The notes beneath the pieces were generated by a model that saw nothing but the letters and a program-made list of their open reading frames with translations, ran no database searches and was not told where the DNA came from. The translations under genes were made by a program, and so were the position numbers. Of a stretch of DNA of 64,000 bases, positions 12,623-21,777 are shown in pieces (the first letter of the stretch is position 1; each line of letters starts with the position of its first letter). Source of the stretch: Hemerocallis citrina. Its lineage: Eukaryota; Streptophyta; Magnoliopsida; Asparagales; Asphodelaceae. Location of the stretch: positions 177,043,744 to 177,107,743 of the forward strand of contig CM030363.1 of assembly GCA_017893485.1 (NCBI GenBank), in the 5' to 3' direction.

Positions 12623-13067
12623 TTTTTATAATTTTTTTTTAGCAAAAATAGACTGAGAAAATAGAAGAGTGATTAATTAGCTTGATATTTGGAGATTGGG
12701 GTTTGTTTGTATGGTTTGTTTGTAATCAGGGTTTTGGGATTTGTGGATTTTTGAGAGGGATTTGGACATTTAAATGATAAACAAAGTTTAGGAAACATGA
12801 ATTTGGATGGGTGATGTGGTTTGTTTTTATTTTTTATTTTCTTTATGTGCCGAGCATATCTTAGTTCCTACTTTTGTTCTCCTTTCTCTATTTTAAAATG
12901 AAGGAAAGAGAAAGGGGGGAGACCTATTAGTATAATATATAGTATAATTCCCTATATATTTCCCCTCTAATCTATCCATGCACAACACATTTGGCTTTAA
13001 TCTTATAGCTTCCCAAAATTTCTTCTCCTCTTTCTATCTTCTATTCGGTGTTTATTAATCGAAAAAA

Positions 13068-13945
13068 ATGGCAAGTCATGGTATGAGGGGAAGAGCATAC
13101 ATATCTATTGAAGATGTTACTATATCCCAAAGCTGGATTGCTATAACTCAAGATCCGTTGATCGGTAGCGATCAGTCCGGAACACAGTTTTGGGATCGTG
13201 TTTGTTTAACATTTGATACTCGATTAGGCAATCTGACTGACAGAACGGCTAGCTCTCTTTCTAGTCTATTCCATACAATTTCGAAAGAAGTTGCTCTGTT
13301 CAGTGTAAAGTTGGGCAGTATAACAAATAGAGCTGCAAGCGGAACAACTGAGGCAGATAAGGTATGTATAATTTATGTGACTTTATTATTTTAAAATAAT
13401 TTGAATAAATTATAACTCCTGCTTTTGTTATAGCTACGCAGTGCGAGATTGGAATACATGTAAATAGCCGGGAATGCCTTCAGATTTGAAGAATATATAA
13501 TATACTTAAAGACCAGCAAAAATTTTCTTTGCGCACAACCAATGTGTTCGACTCTGCCCCGAGTTCTCAATCTGGGAAAGTTGGTAGTAGCCAAATTTCA
13601 CCCACAACGGTTGATTGGGATTCAGATATACTGGCTGACGTAAATTCGCCTACACCCCTCCCCTGACCACCTGACCAAAAAGCAGAGAAGAGAAATGAAA
13701 AGAATGGCTGAATCATCTGAGTTTGCTAAAATGGTTGAAGATACAAAATTTTTAAAACATTTTTACAAATACATGCAAGAAAGGTGGATGCAAGCGACGG
13801 AAATGATGATTGTGTTTAAACAAAAAGACCACGAATTGAAAGTACAAATGGAGGAAGATCGCATAATGAGTATGAACCTTAGTACCTTATCTGATAATCA
13901 ACGTTATTATTTTATGTGTAGACAAAATAAAATAATAAAAAAATG
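13068..13945 (+). pseudogene. PIF/Harbinger ORF1, Myb/SANT-like DNA-binding protein (broken)
   Basis: The start at 13068 (MASHGMRGRAYISIEDVTIS) follows a leader with a purine-rich ATG context. The first exon carries the trihelix-like block 'DQSGTQFWDRVCLTFD' and ends near 13360 at a gtatgt donor. The second begins after an AG at about 13432 (LRSARLEYM). It contains 'LRTTNVFDSAPSSQSGK' at about 13528 and ends with a coiled, charged C-terminus (13695-13945, 'FAKMVEDTKFLKHFYKYMQE'). Plant proteins of this family are the DNA-binding partner of the PIF transposase. At least one stop (13461) and one frameshift break the second exon. Confidence 0.75.
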
Positions 13946-14126
13946 AGGTTACCATAGGGGGTAACGTAGCCATCTATTTTCACTTATATTTTGTAGTCTC
14001 TATTGTATTCTTCTTATTTTTCACAATGTACCTGTATTTTATTTATAATCAATTGGAAGACAAAATATTTCCGCCGAGAATTTTAATTGGAACAATAATG
14101 CATATTAAAATAAAATACATATAAAA

Positions 14127-15200
14127 TTAGGTGATAAAATGATTGTGTCGATGTTTTCCTAAGTCATCTCCATATTCGTTCCAAATATGCTCAACCAAAT
14201 CTTGTAGAAGTACATGATGTTTTTGTTTGTTATGTAGAACGACATTGCGTGCCAATCGTGCTGCACGCTCAGTTGGTCCATATTTTTTATGTACGATGAA
14301 GGTAGAGTCAGCATGTTGGTTGTAGGAATAATCACCATTTTCTTCTTCTCGTTCGTCTTCAACAATCATATTGTGAAGAATGATACACGTCTTCATGATA
14401 TATGATAGACTGTCGCCATCCCACAATCTTGCTGGACCTCCTATTATCACAAATCGTTCTTATAAGACCCGAATGTGAGTTCAACATCTTTTCTTGTAGA
14501 TTCTTGTATTTGGGCAATTTTTTTTTAGGTATCCGAGGCCGAGTAAGTTTTGACTATAGTAGCTAACGAGGGTATATTCCATCTGCTAAATAGTACCCCA
14601 TGTTGTAACTGTTGTATTTTATAACAAAATTTGCCGGAGGTGCGCAATCATCAAGAATATCATTAAATAATATGGAACAATTAAGTACGTTAAGATAATA
14701 ATTGCATCATGGCATTCCGAAGAATGAAGTTCAGAACGAAAGGCCATAAGAAGCCACTGCTTCGAGAATAATTGTAGGCTCCTGGATGTGGTCTGTATAC
14801 TGGCCGTTCCAGGCTGTAGGATAGTTTTTCCATGCCCAGTGCATGCAATCTATATTACCCAACATTCTAGGAAAACCCTGAGATTTGTTTTCTTCGAGGA
14901 GTCTTTGAACATCATTGACAGTTGGTTTTATGATATATTAAGGCCCAAATATGTTCACAATTGCAAAGTAAAACCAACGAAGTGTTTTCAAAATAGTAGA
15001 TTCTCTGATTCGTATGCACTCGTCAAATGTATCTGTAGAAGATCCGTATGCCAAACTGCATATCGCCGCAGGGATTTTCTGATGCGGTGATAAACCAAAA
15101 GCTTTTGTTCCATATTGTCACTGAAGAAAGTATTGATCGTAACAAACAACTTCCAGTATCGGATTGAATAAAACTCGACGAGTAGTCCTGCTTCAGTATT
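14127..15200 (-). pseudogene. PIF/Harbinger DDE transposase (broken)
   Basis: Translating the minus strand in shifting frames gives the family order. 'KPTVNDVQRLLEENKSQGFP' lies near 14900, 'MLGNIDCMHWAWKNYPTAWN' (first catalytic Asp in NID) near 14840, and 'PTIILEAVAS' near 14770. After a degraded middle, 'IMKTCIILHNMIVEDEREEE' begins near 14400. The last 107 codons (14450-14127) are one clean frame. The enzyme would cut at the element ends. It lies tail to tail with ORF1, with about 180 bp between the two stops. Several frameshifts inactivate it. Confidence 0.85.
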
Positions 15201-15320
15201 AGATAGTTCCTAGCAATGTAGGTATAACTCCTTCTATCAAACGATTAGTTAATGCACATAACTCTAAGCATAATCCAATGAATGTAGTAAAGATACATAA
15301 AACAGTTACTGTATAGTCAC

Positions 15321-15689
15321 TTAGGATTGTACTATGTGCGGCTCGAATCGGAAAGATCCCTGCACGAAACTCCTCGTAACTGTACCGCCTGAAAAAATTC
15401 GCACTTCGACATTGCACTCACCATGCATGCTAGGCCTGTCAATTTCAGATTGTGCTAGATACTCCGATGGCAACCATAATGGGGGAGATGGAAAGGGCAA
15501 CTGAGCAATAGGATCACTGATGCTAGTTGGTTCTATGAAATTGATATTTGCTGCATGTCGGAGGGTCAGCATGATAAAACCTACTAATGCTTGAGCCCAA
15601 TATTGATCGTATATGCTCTGATGTACTGGATGTACCAATTGAGTAGTGTCAATAGGCAGACAGTAATCTTGCAGGGATATTAGAGACAT
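15321..15689 (-). CDS. Unassigned 122-codon reading frame inside the PIF element
   Basis: It starts at MSLISLQDYCLPIDTTQL and ends near 15321. It has no transmembrane segment or recognised motif, but 'YDQYWAQALVGFIM' is fairly hydrophobic and a Pro-rich segment 'QLPFPSPPLWLP' follows. It lies between the transposase and the PMD pseudogene on the same strand, so it may be the C-terminal tail of the PMD protein after a frameshift. I do not recognise it on its own. Confidence 0.3.
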   Translation of the reverse strand: MSLISLQDYCLPIDTTQLVHPVHQSIYDQYWAQALVGFIMLTLRHAANINFIEPTSISDPIAQLPFPSPPLWLPSEYLAQSEIDRPSMHGECNVEVRIFSGGTVTRSFVQGSFRFEPHIVQS

Positions 15690-15959
15690 GACAGGAGGTA
15701 GGTCTTTTGGGGTAGTAATAATCCCAGTAAGTTGGCTATAACAATGATCACTAAGATACCATACACCCTACAAAAGTAAAAATTAAATGAATATCATTAA
15801 CAAAAGAAACGAGTATGGACTCTAACCTACAAGAAATACTGCAAGATAAACTGGTGATGAGACAGCATGTTTGCAACACGAATATCATGCTCGCCCCTCA
15901 TATGATGATCCGAAATATGGTTGCCATATAATAAATGCTGATGACCTTATCTCCAATTG

Positions 15960-17065
15960 ATTCTTGGACATGGAAATGTTGTACCTGATGTGATCTGTTC
16001 TACCCATACATAATTGATCACGATTCCAACGTGTAATTTTGAGCCATTTTCCACGGCATGTATAAAGTTGGTGAGGTCAATCGTCGTATCACATACTGGA
16101 ACACATATTTTTGTGTATTCATAAGCCTAGTACTGAAAAAACTTAAATTAGTTTTCGTATGATACTGGCAAACAATATTATTTAGTGAAATAAATAACGA
16201 TTATATTTAACGTTACCTCGAGTACTTGTCATGGCCCATTGAATGTCTTTATTTTAACTCTCCTACATGAGTCAACTGACATATATAGCAGTTCCATTAC
16301 TGGACTACCACAATCATATGTGCCCCTTAAATTAAGATCTTCAAGTGTTGCAAGCCAACCACATATGACAACTGAAACAGCATTAGTGAAAAGAAACACA
16401 CCAAGGAAGAACAAAAAGAATGCCTGTGCAATCCTTATCATGAACATATCATCCAGCTAAGATTTTTCGATCATACTGCTATAAAAATACTTTTTAAGGA
16501 ATGAACAACGTATTCCATGAGACTTCCAATCATATTCAGTAATCTCAAGAAAGAAGCAAGTTTGTATAGCATCAAAGGGGTACTCCTCGTCGTTACACTG
16601 AGGTGTATCACCAACTCCGATTGATAAACCCTTTAGCATTGCCCAATCTAATGGGGTGAATCACATCTTACCATACGACAGGTGAAAAGTGTGGGTTGTG
16701 TCCCACCATTTCTCCACCAGTGCCTCCACAAATCACATGGATGACTTCTCAGTATCAATCATGAGAAATAGGTTTCAGCCCGTTTGATCGATTAACATCT
16801 TAATTAGTGGGATACATGAGCATTGCTCTTTTTATGATGTGAATGGACCTTTCCAATTTCCCCTAAAATTGTAAAATCCACCATAAGGATGCTTGGTAAT
16901 ATGCTTACGTACATGTTGGCGATCGTTAACTACCCGTTTCCACTGGGTTGGATCGCTATAATTTACAATTGGAGTATCCGCTTCGGCTTCCATCCTTGTG
17001 TTGCCATGATCTGACCTTGCTTGATAATTTAATTTTATCCTACCAATAAATCTTCGGACCGACAT
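15960..17065 (-). pseudogene. Plant mobile domain (PMD, MAIN-like) gene, broken
   Basis: The likely start is the Met at 17065 (MSVRRFIGRIKL). Shifting frames then give, in order, 'FVEALVEKWWDTTHTFHLSY' (about 16730), 'FTPLDWAMLKGLSIGVGD' (about 16650), 'HGIRCSFLKKYF' (about 16500), 'IRIAQAFFLFFLGVFLF' (about 16430), and 'WLATLEDLNLRGTYDCGSPV' with 'MELLYMSVDSC' (about 16330). This is the order of the PMD of MAIN/MAIL proteins (ALVERWRPETHTFHL, LxDVAMLLGLP, IRLSWL, YARAYILYLLGG, WLPLLRDFDxxGxYSWGSAVLAYLY). PMDs are known in nuclear proteins for genome stability and silencing and in some transposons. In-frame stops and frameshifts make it a pseudogene. It reads leftward from the right end of the PIF element. 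Confidence 0.75.
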
Positions 17066-17229
17066 CGGTGTGTGAGGTGGGACTGAAGAGGAAGCAATGA
17101 GAAAATTGATAAGGAGGAGTGAGTTGTGATGATAGGAGTGAGCATTGAGTGAGTGAATGTCGGATATAAATAGAACGGTGGGCAAATTTGACAAATAGCC
17201 AAATATTGGAAGAGACAAAACAAGATATT

Positions 17230-17512
17230 TTGCCCCCTTTTTCGTTTTTAAAAAAGGAAACGTGCACATTTTCGTTCCAAAATAAGGCTAAAAAGTCGGA
17301 CGGAAGATGATCTTCCGTTTCGCTTAATTTTTTCACTTTATTCCACAATAAATATGTCGGACGGATTCCTAAAAATAGAAGTAAAAAAATCATCGGACGG
17401 AAGATCTTTCGTTCCTCCCTTTATCTTTTTGAAAAGCCAAATTATGGCAATTGACGACTACATTACCAGATGCCATTTTGCAAAATTTGTCAATTGACGA
17501 CTACAGATGCTC
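17230..17512 (+). repeat. Right terminal and subterminal region of the PIF element
   Basis: 'tcggacggaagatgatcttc' (about 17298), 'tcggacggattcc' (17357) and 'tcggacggaagatctttcg' (17394) are copies of one subterminal motif, some palindromic. Further out, 'caattgacgactaca' occurs twice (about 17449 and 17491). The region ends at GATGCTC. The left end carries the same motif family. Confidence 0.7.
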
Positions 17513-18595
17513 TTACCAAACCCAACTCAGGTAGTCCAATTCATGATGATGGGTTTCAATTTCCGGCAAAAAGAACAGAGTCTTGCCATTTTTTCAAGCC
17601 CCTTTTGCCTTTTTTTCTTAATATTCCAACCCAGATCAAGTGAAGTGAGCATAAGAGAGTATGTTGGGTTTCCAAGAAAGTTGTTGAAAGGATGGAGAAT
17701 GTTCTGCATTTTGTTATCGACATCTTTGGTTTAGCTCTTCTTCTACTCATTGATTCATTAGTTCATTTTGGTTTCTTTTCTGAGTTGATTGCTGACAAGA
17801 GTTCTTCCTTTTTTGGCAAAGAATGCAACTGATTTGTTTATTTTCTTGTCACATATGTAAGTCTCTCTTAATCTTTCTTCTTCGTTTCTCTCTTCTCTTA
17901 GGCTATGCCGGAGTTATCTCTCTTAATTTTAAAAACTCTAGTTATCCTAACTTTGGCATGTAGAACTAGTGATGTAAAAAAAGCCCAAAAGCCTAAGCCC
18001 GTCCATAAGCCCGTAGATCTGGCCCTCTAAAAAGCTCTGCCCTTCGTACATAAAGGATGGGCTTGGATCTTGAGTTTGAAGCGCCCAAAAGGCTGCGCTT
18101 TAGCCCGTCCATTGGCCCATCCATAAGGCTCGGGCTTTAGCCCGTTCATATATAATCCCATCTAATTTTATACTATTGTAGCTCAATTTAATTCTAACCT
18201 ATGTACTAATTTCTACATGCATAGTTGTATAATAGTTCAAATTAATTCTAATCTACACACTAGCTTCTGCATGCATAGTTTTATAATAGTTCTATAGCTA
18301 GTACAAAATAATTACAATCATATTTGCAAATTATAGTTACTACAAATCATAATTATAACCACGTAAGTATCCATTATTCAAATAGTTATTTTCTATTATA
18401 GTAATATAATTACAAAAATTAATTAATTAATAAAACATATGTAACTCCACCAGTGTAGTATTGACATTCACTCTATGTAGCGGATAGTCCCATCCCCGGA
18501 CTAAGGATGATGACCTATTAAGTATCACCTAATGAGTCAAACAACTAACTAGTATGATATTTTTTGGGTGTGAAGAAAAGTCGAAGTATGGCTAC
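17513..18595. other. Flank between PIF element and T2, no clear gene; possible hAT fragment
   Basis: From about 17969, 'tagtgatgtaaaaaaagccc' followed by repeated 'aagcccgtccataag'-type words looks like one end of a non-autonomous hAT element (TIR of the TAGxGxTGTcAAA type). No matching opposite end is found before 18595. The rest is AT-rich, with two diverged copies of 'tgcatagttktataatagtt' (18219 and 18271). The only coding candidate is the small ORF at 17692. Confidence 0.4.
17692..17832 (+). CDS. Possible 46-residue hydrophobic small ORF
   Basis: ATG at 17692 opens a clean frame to TGA at 17830-17832. Residues 4-29 (VLHFVIDIFGLALLLLIDSL and onward) would form one membrane-spanning helix, followed by a short polar tail with 'ADKSSSFFGKECN'. 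It lies immediately outside the PIF element and is not part of any transposon I recognise. A short frame of this size can arise by chance, and I do not recognise a family. Codon use and conservation would decide. Confidence 0.2.
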   Translation: MENVLHFVIDIFGLALLLLIDSLVHFGFFSELIADKSSSFFGKECN

Positions 18596-19047
18596 TGATG
18601 TGGGTATAGATGACGTGGGCCATCGGATCTCCTCAGATTTCACTCATCCCAGATCATCAGGTCAACAGGTCCAACGGGCCTTCTACCACTTCAGGCTCAC
18701 ACACAAACGGGTCTAACCCGGCCCATTACGATTACATACCTGTTTGCCTTTTCCTATAAATGCCAAACCCTCTCCTCACTTCTGAAGGTAATCAATCTTT
18801 CTCCACCTGAACCCTAGCTGCTCAGTCTCTTTTCCAGTGAATGACTAGATCGTCAGACGACATGTCGTCGGTAATTTTCTCGATGTTCCTAGGCCCTTTA
18901 CAGGTACCCCGACCGTTCGAGCTCCAGAAGCTCTTCCGAGCCGACCCCCAGGAGCAGACTCGAGCCGAGGTCGAGATCCGTCCCTTCCACTTTACAAATT
19001 ACAAGAACTCACACTTGTTGCTCCTGCACTAAAAACAAGCAGCATCA
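18596..19047 (+). repeat. 5' LTR of T2
   Basis: It starts TGATGTGGGTATAG and ends CAAGCAGCATCA, about 452 bp. A TATA box (ctataaatgcc, about 18754) lies in the middle and is followed by a C-rich transcript leader. The primer-binding site follows after two bases. No second LTR is available to confirm the boundaries. Confidence 0.75.
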
Positions 19048-19049
19048 GG

Positions 19050-19068
19050 TTGGCACCGTCTGTGGGAA
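19050..19068 (+). other. Primer-binding site of T2
   Basis: TTGGCACCGTCTGTGGGAA lies two bases after the LTR end. The same motif with small changes occurs after the T3 LTR (46757). This is the usual primer site of the family, where a host tRNA starts minus-strand DNA synthesis. Confidence 0.75.
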
Positions 19069-19464
19069 ACAATGACTCGACCCTAAGCTCAGACCACTCC
19101 TAAAGCTGAGCCCTCCCATGGATCCTAAGGCCAGAAGAGCCCTCACCACCGGATGTCGTCCAGACCCCCTCCCTCTCACACTCATGTGAACAGTTAGGGG
19201 TCTAACAGACCACAGGTCAATGGCTCAGCGGGACCCGGTCCTTGTGCTTCTTACTCGGTAGCCTGAGACTTGTGGCATATCATCAACCACTGGTAGCCCG
19301 TGAATGACCTTTGGCTCCAGCTCAGCTGATCAAGGAGCCGGGTAGCTCTTTCCAACCCAACTCCGACACATGGAACCTTCCCATCACGAAGCTGGGAGCA
19401 CAACCGTAGTTGCTCCCCGAGGGATGGGTCACTTCCCCGAGGTCAGGGTGAACAAGCTCCAGTC

Positions 19465-20580
19465 ATGAGAGCCGAGTTCCAAGATTTCAGGAACAAGGTC
19501 TTCCGAGCCCTCGGAGGCAGCCCCGGGTTCGAACAGCCAAATGTTGGCCCAAGGCTCGATGAGGGTCGAAGTGCCGAGTCTCACGGTTCGTCCCAGCCAA
19601 CGCGGCAGAACGAATTCGTTCTCCACCATCTCCAAGTGATGGAGAATCTCCTCGTCCGCATTAATGGGGGAGGACCACAATTCATTCGGGCACATCAGCC
19701 GAGTGACCCTCGTTCTCCACTTAAATTCTAGATGCTGAGATTTCCAGGAATTTCAGACTGCCTCAATTCGAGACCTACAATGGTGAAAGTGATCTAGCTG
19801 ATCACATGGAAGGGTTCAAAACCCTCATGATGATTCACAGCGCATCGGATCCTTTCCTATGCCGAGCCTTCCCAGCCACCCTGCATGGTCCAGCTCGGGA
19901 ATGGTTCTCGAAGCTCGCCCCCGGTTCAGTTTTCTCGTTCGACCAGATCAAAGCAAACTTTCTTGCCCACTTTGTGACAAGTTGGAAAGTCAAGAAGACA
20001 AGCGCGTCCCTTCTGGACCTTAAGCAGAAGGAAGGAGAGCCCCTCCGCAACTTTGTGCGGAGGTTCACAACCGAAGCTAGGGTGGTCTCGTCCCTCGGTG
20101 CCAGTGTCACCTCGGCGGCCTTTCGGCATATTGTTCGCCACGGCCAGTTGAAGGCTTCCTTGGCCAAGAAATTGCCCAAGGACTTTCCTAACCTTCTTAA
20201 CAGGATCGAGAAGTACATCCGGACCGAGGAAGCCCTGCACCCCGAAGACCTGAAAGAAACCCCCGCCAAGGGGAAGAGAAAGACAGAGACTCCGAGCCTA
20301 TGAAGAAGGCTCAGAAATATATGTTTTCCCAGAAACGCTCCTCGCCAGTCCCCCATTTTGAAATATACACTTTCCTGACCCAAAATGTGTCGACTATCCT
20401 CCTGAAGATTGGGACAAGGGGATCATCCGCCTTCCTCACTGACCTAACAACAACAAGAAGAGGGACCAGAGGTTCTAATGTCGCTTCCATCGGGACAACG
20501 GGCACGAGACCGACAATTGCCACACCATTGAAAATGAAATTGAGGTCCTCATCCATAGGGGGTACCTGAGGGAGTTCCCT
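19465..20580 (+). pseudogene. gag of T2 (broken)
   Basis: A leader frame (19465-19731) carries 'MRAEFQDFRNKVFRAL'. After one frameshift, a 165-codon frame (19806-20303) contains the Retrotrans_gag core: 'MEGFKTLMMIHSASDPFLCR', 'GPAREWFSKLAPGS', 'SASLLDLKQKEGEPLRNFV'. After another shift near 20480, 'CRFHRDNGHETDNC' followed by 'EIEVLIHRGYL' marks the zinc-knuckle-like motif at the gag-pol join of these elements. Gag builds the particle. Two or three frameshifts and one stop break this copy, though the 165-codon core is clean. Confidence 0.85.
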
Positions 20581-20859
20581 CAAACCAATCCCAGGGACCA
20601 GAAGAAACTACAGCCATCACCCGCTCTTCGGACGGTCAACCGGCGGCCTGAGCTCAAGCCTGAGCCCGAGCCCGAGCTCGAGGATGTTCGGGGGACAACC
20701 ATCCTTCACTGTGTCCATGGCGGTCCCATGGGGGGAGAATTAAACAACTTTCGTAAAGCTTTTGTTTGGGAAGTAAACTCGGTCCATAACCATCTGCCCC
20801 CCACAGACCAAAGGCTGGCGATCTCATTCTCCAACGAAGATCTCGAAGGCCTCCGACTG

Positions 20860-21345
20860 CCTCATTGTGATGCCCTGGTGGTCAGCCTCGGTATGGTAAA
20901 CCATGAGGTCTGACGTATCCTTGTCAACAATGGGAGCTCGGTCAATATCCTATTTCTGGCAGCATTCGAAAACCTCAAGCTCTCCTGAGAAAAGTTGAAA
21001 CCGGCGGGTTACATGCTTCATGGGTTCTTCGGCGTCCTTCTCCAAATTGAGGGAATCATCACACTTGACGTGATCGCCAGCATGGCTCCGACCCGTCGGA
21101 CCGAAGCGATGGACTTCATGGTGGTCAACATAATGGCCGCCTATAATGCTATCCTCGGCAGATCGGGCCTGTGCACACTCCATGGGGTTCCCTCTGCCTT
21201 TCACTTAAGGCTTAAATTGCCCACTGATCACTGGGTCGGTGTTGTCCAGGGTGATCAAGTGTCGGCGCGTTCATGCTACATGACCGATGTAGGGGGCAAA
21301 ATATTTCCCCTTCATGTGGTAGAACTCTTATCTGACATAGGCTAG
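20860..21345 (+). pseudogene. Aspartic protease region of T2 (broken, active-site Asp changed)
   Basis: The reading 'LVNNGSSVNILF' (about 20929) corresponds to the retropepsin 'LVDNGSSVNILF' block, with the catalytic Asp replaced by Asn (GAC to AAC). It continues through 'KPAGYMLHGFFG', 'RRTEAMDFMVVNIMAAYNAI' and 'LGRSGLCTLHGVPSAFHLRL', the conserved C-terminal half. Stops at 20911 and 20986 are both CGA-to-TGA type. The enzyme would process the polyprotein; this copy could not. Confidence 0.8.
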
Positions 21346-21615
21346 CCCGCCTCGAAGCCCGGAGACGTGCTAGAGGAGGTCTCCTTCTCTAAGGAAGACA
21401 AATCCAAGTTGTTCTGAATGAGACAATCTCTGATCCCGAACCTAAAGCTGTCAATATTTGAATGTATTCGTTGAAATGGTGACCTTTTTGCCTGGATGCC
21501 GTCCGACATGCCTGCGATTTTTGAAGATGTCATTATGTACAAGCTAAGCGCCTACTCGGACTCGAAGCTGGTCCAACAGAAGCGATGTAAGTTCACCCCG
21601 GACAAGCATTAGGCA

Positions 21616-21777
21616 ATGAAGGAAGAAGTTGGCAAGCTCCTCTCGGCACGGTTCATACAGAAAGTCAACTATCTAGAGTGGCTGGCCAATGTCGTACTGC
21701 TGAAAAAACTGAGTGGGACGTGGAGAATCTGTATAGATTTCACAGACCTCAACATGGCCTGCTCGAAAGATCCATTC
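21616..21777 (+). pseudogene. Reverse transcriptase of T2, 5' part
   Basis: 'MKEEVGKLLSARFIQKVNYL' to 'WLANVVLLKKLSGTWRICID' and 'FTDLNMACSKDPF' are RT motifs 1-2 of Ty3/Gypsy elements. The frame stops exactly where the solo LTR enters (TG at 21778). The RT resumes in register after 32888, with CATTC duplicated. Confidence 0.9.

Larger units (their letters stand above)
8304..12949 (-). mobile_element. Helitron, minus strand, partial helicase and captured FKBP exon
   Basis: The 3' end is clear on the minus strand: a 7-bp stem with 3-nt loop (8315-8331, ctgtg/cacag core), 7 nt of spacer, then CTAG (8304-8307) followed by host T. The 5' end is less certain. Minus-strand TTATACTATATATTATACTA near 12949 resembles the usual Helitron 5' TC-terminus with one change. 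The element contains the C-terminal part of the Helitron helicase next to its 3' end and an FKBP fragment near its 5' end. No Rep (HUH) domain is visible, so it is non-autonomous. It sits inside the left part of the PIF/Harbinger element. Confidence 0.7.
7840..17512. mobile_element. PIF/Harbinger DNA transposon with a PMD gene, interrupted by a Helitron
   Basis: The ends are GAGCATC (7840-7846) and its inverse GATGCTC (17506-17512). Both ends carry subterminal repeats built on 'ggacggaagat'. The flanking trinucleotides are ATA (left) and TTA (right), an imperfect match to the TWA duplication of this superfamily. Inside are the two expected genes, Myb-like ORF1 (13068-13945, plus) and DDE transposase (minus), arranged tail to tail. 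A plant mobile domain pseudogene reads inward from the right end. Removing the Helitron leaves about 5 kb. All genes are broken, so the element is dead. Confidence 0.7.

Noticed and set aside
18596..19047. Pairing the T2 5' flank GCTAC with a 3' target duplication
   Set aside because: No T2 3' LTR is present in the window, so no duplication can be claimed.
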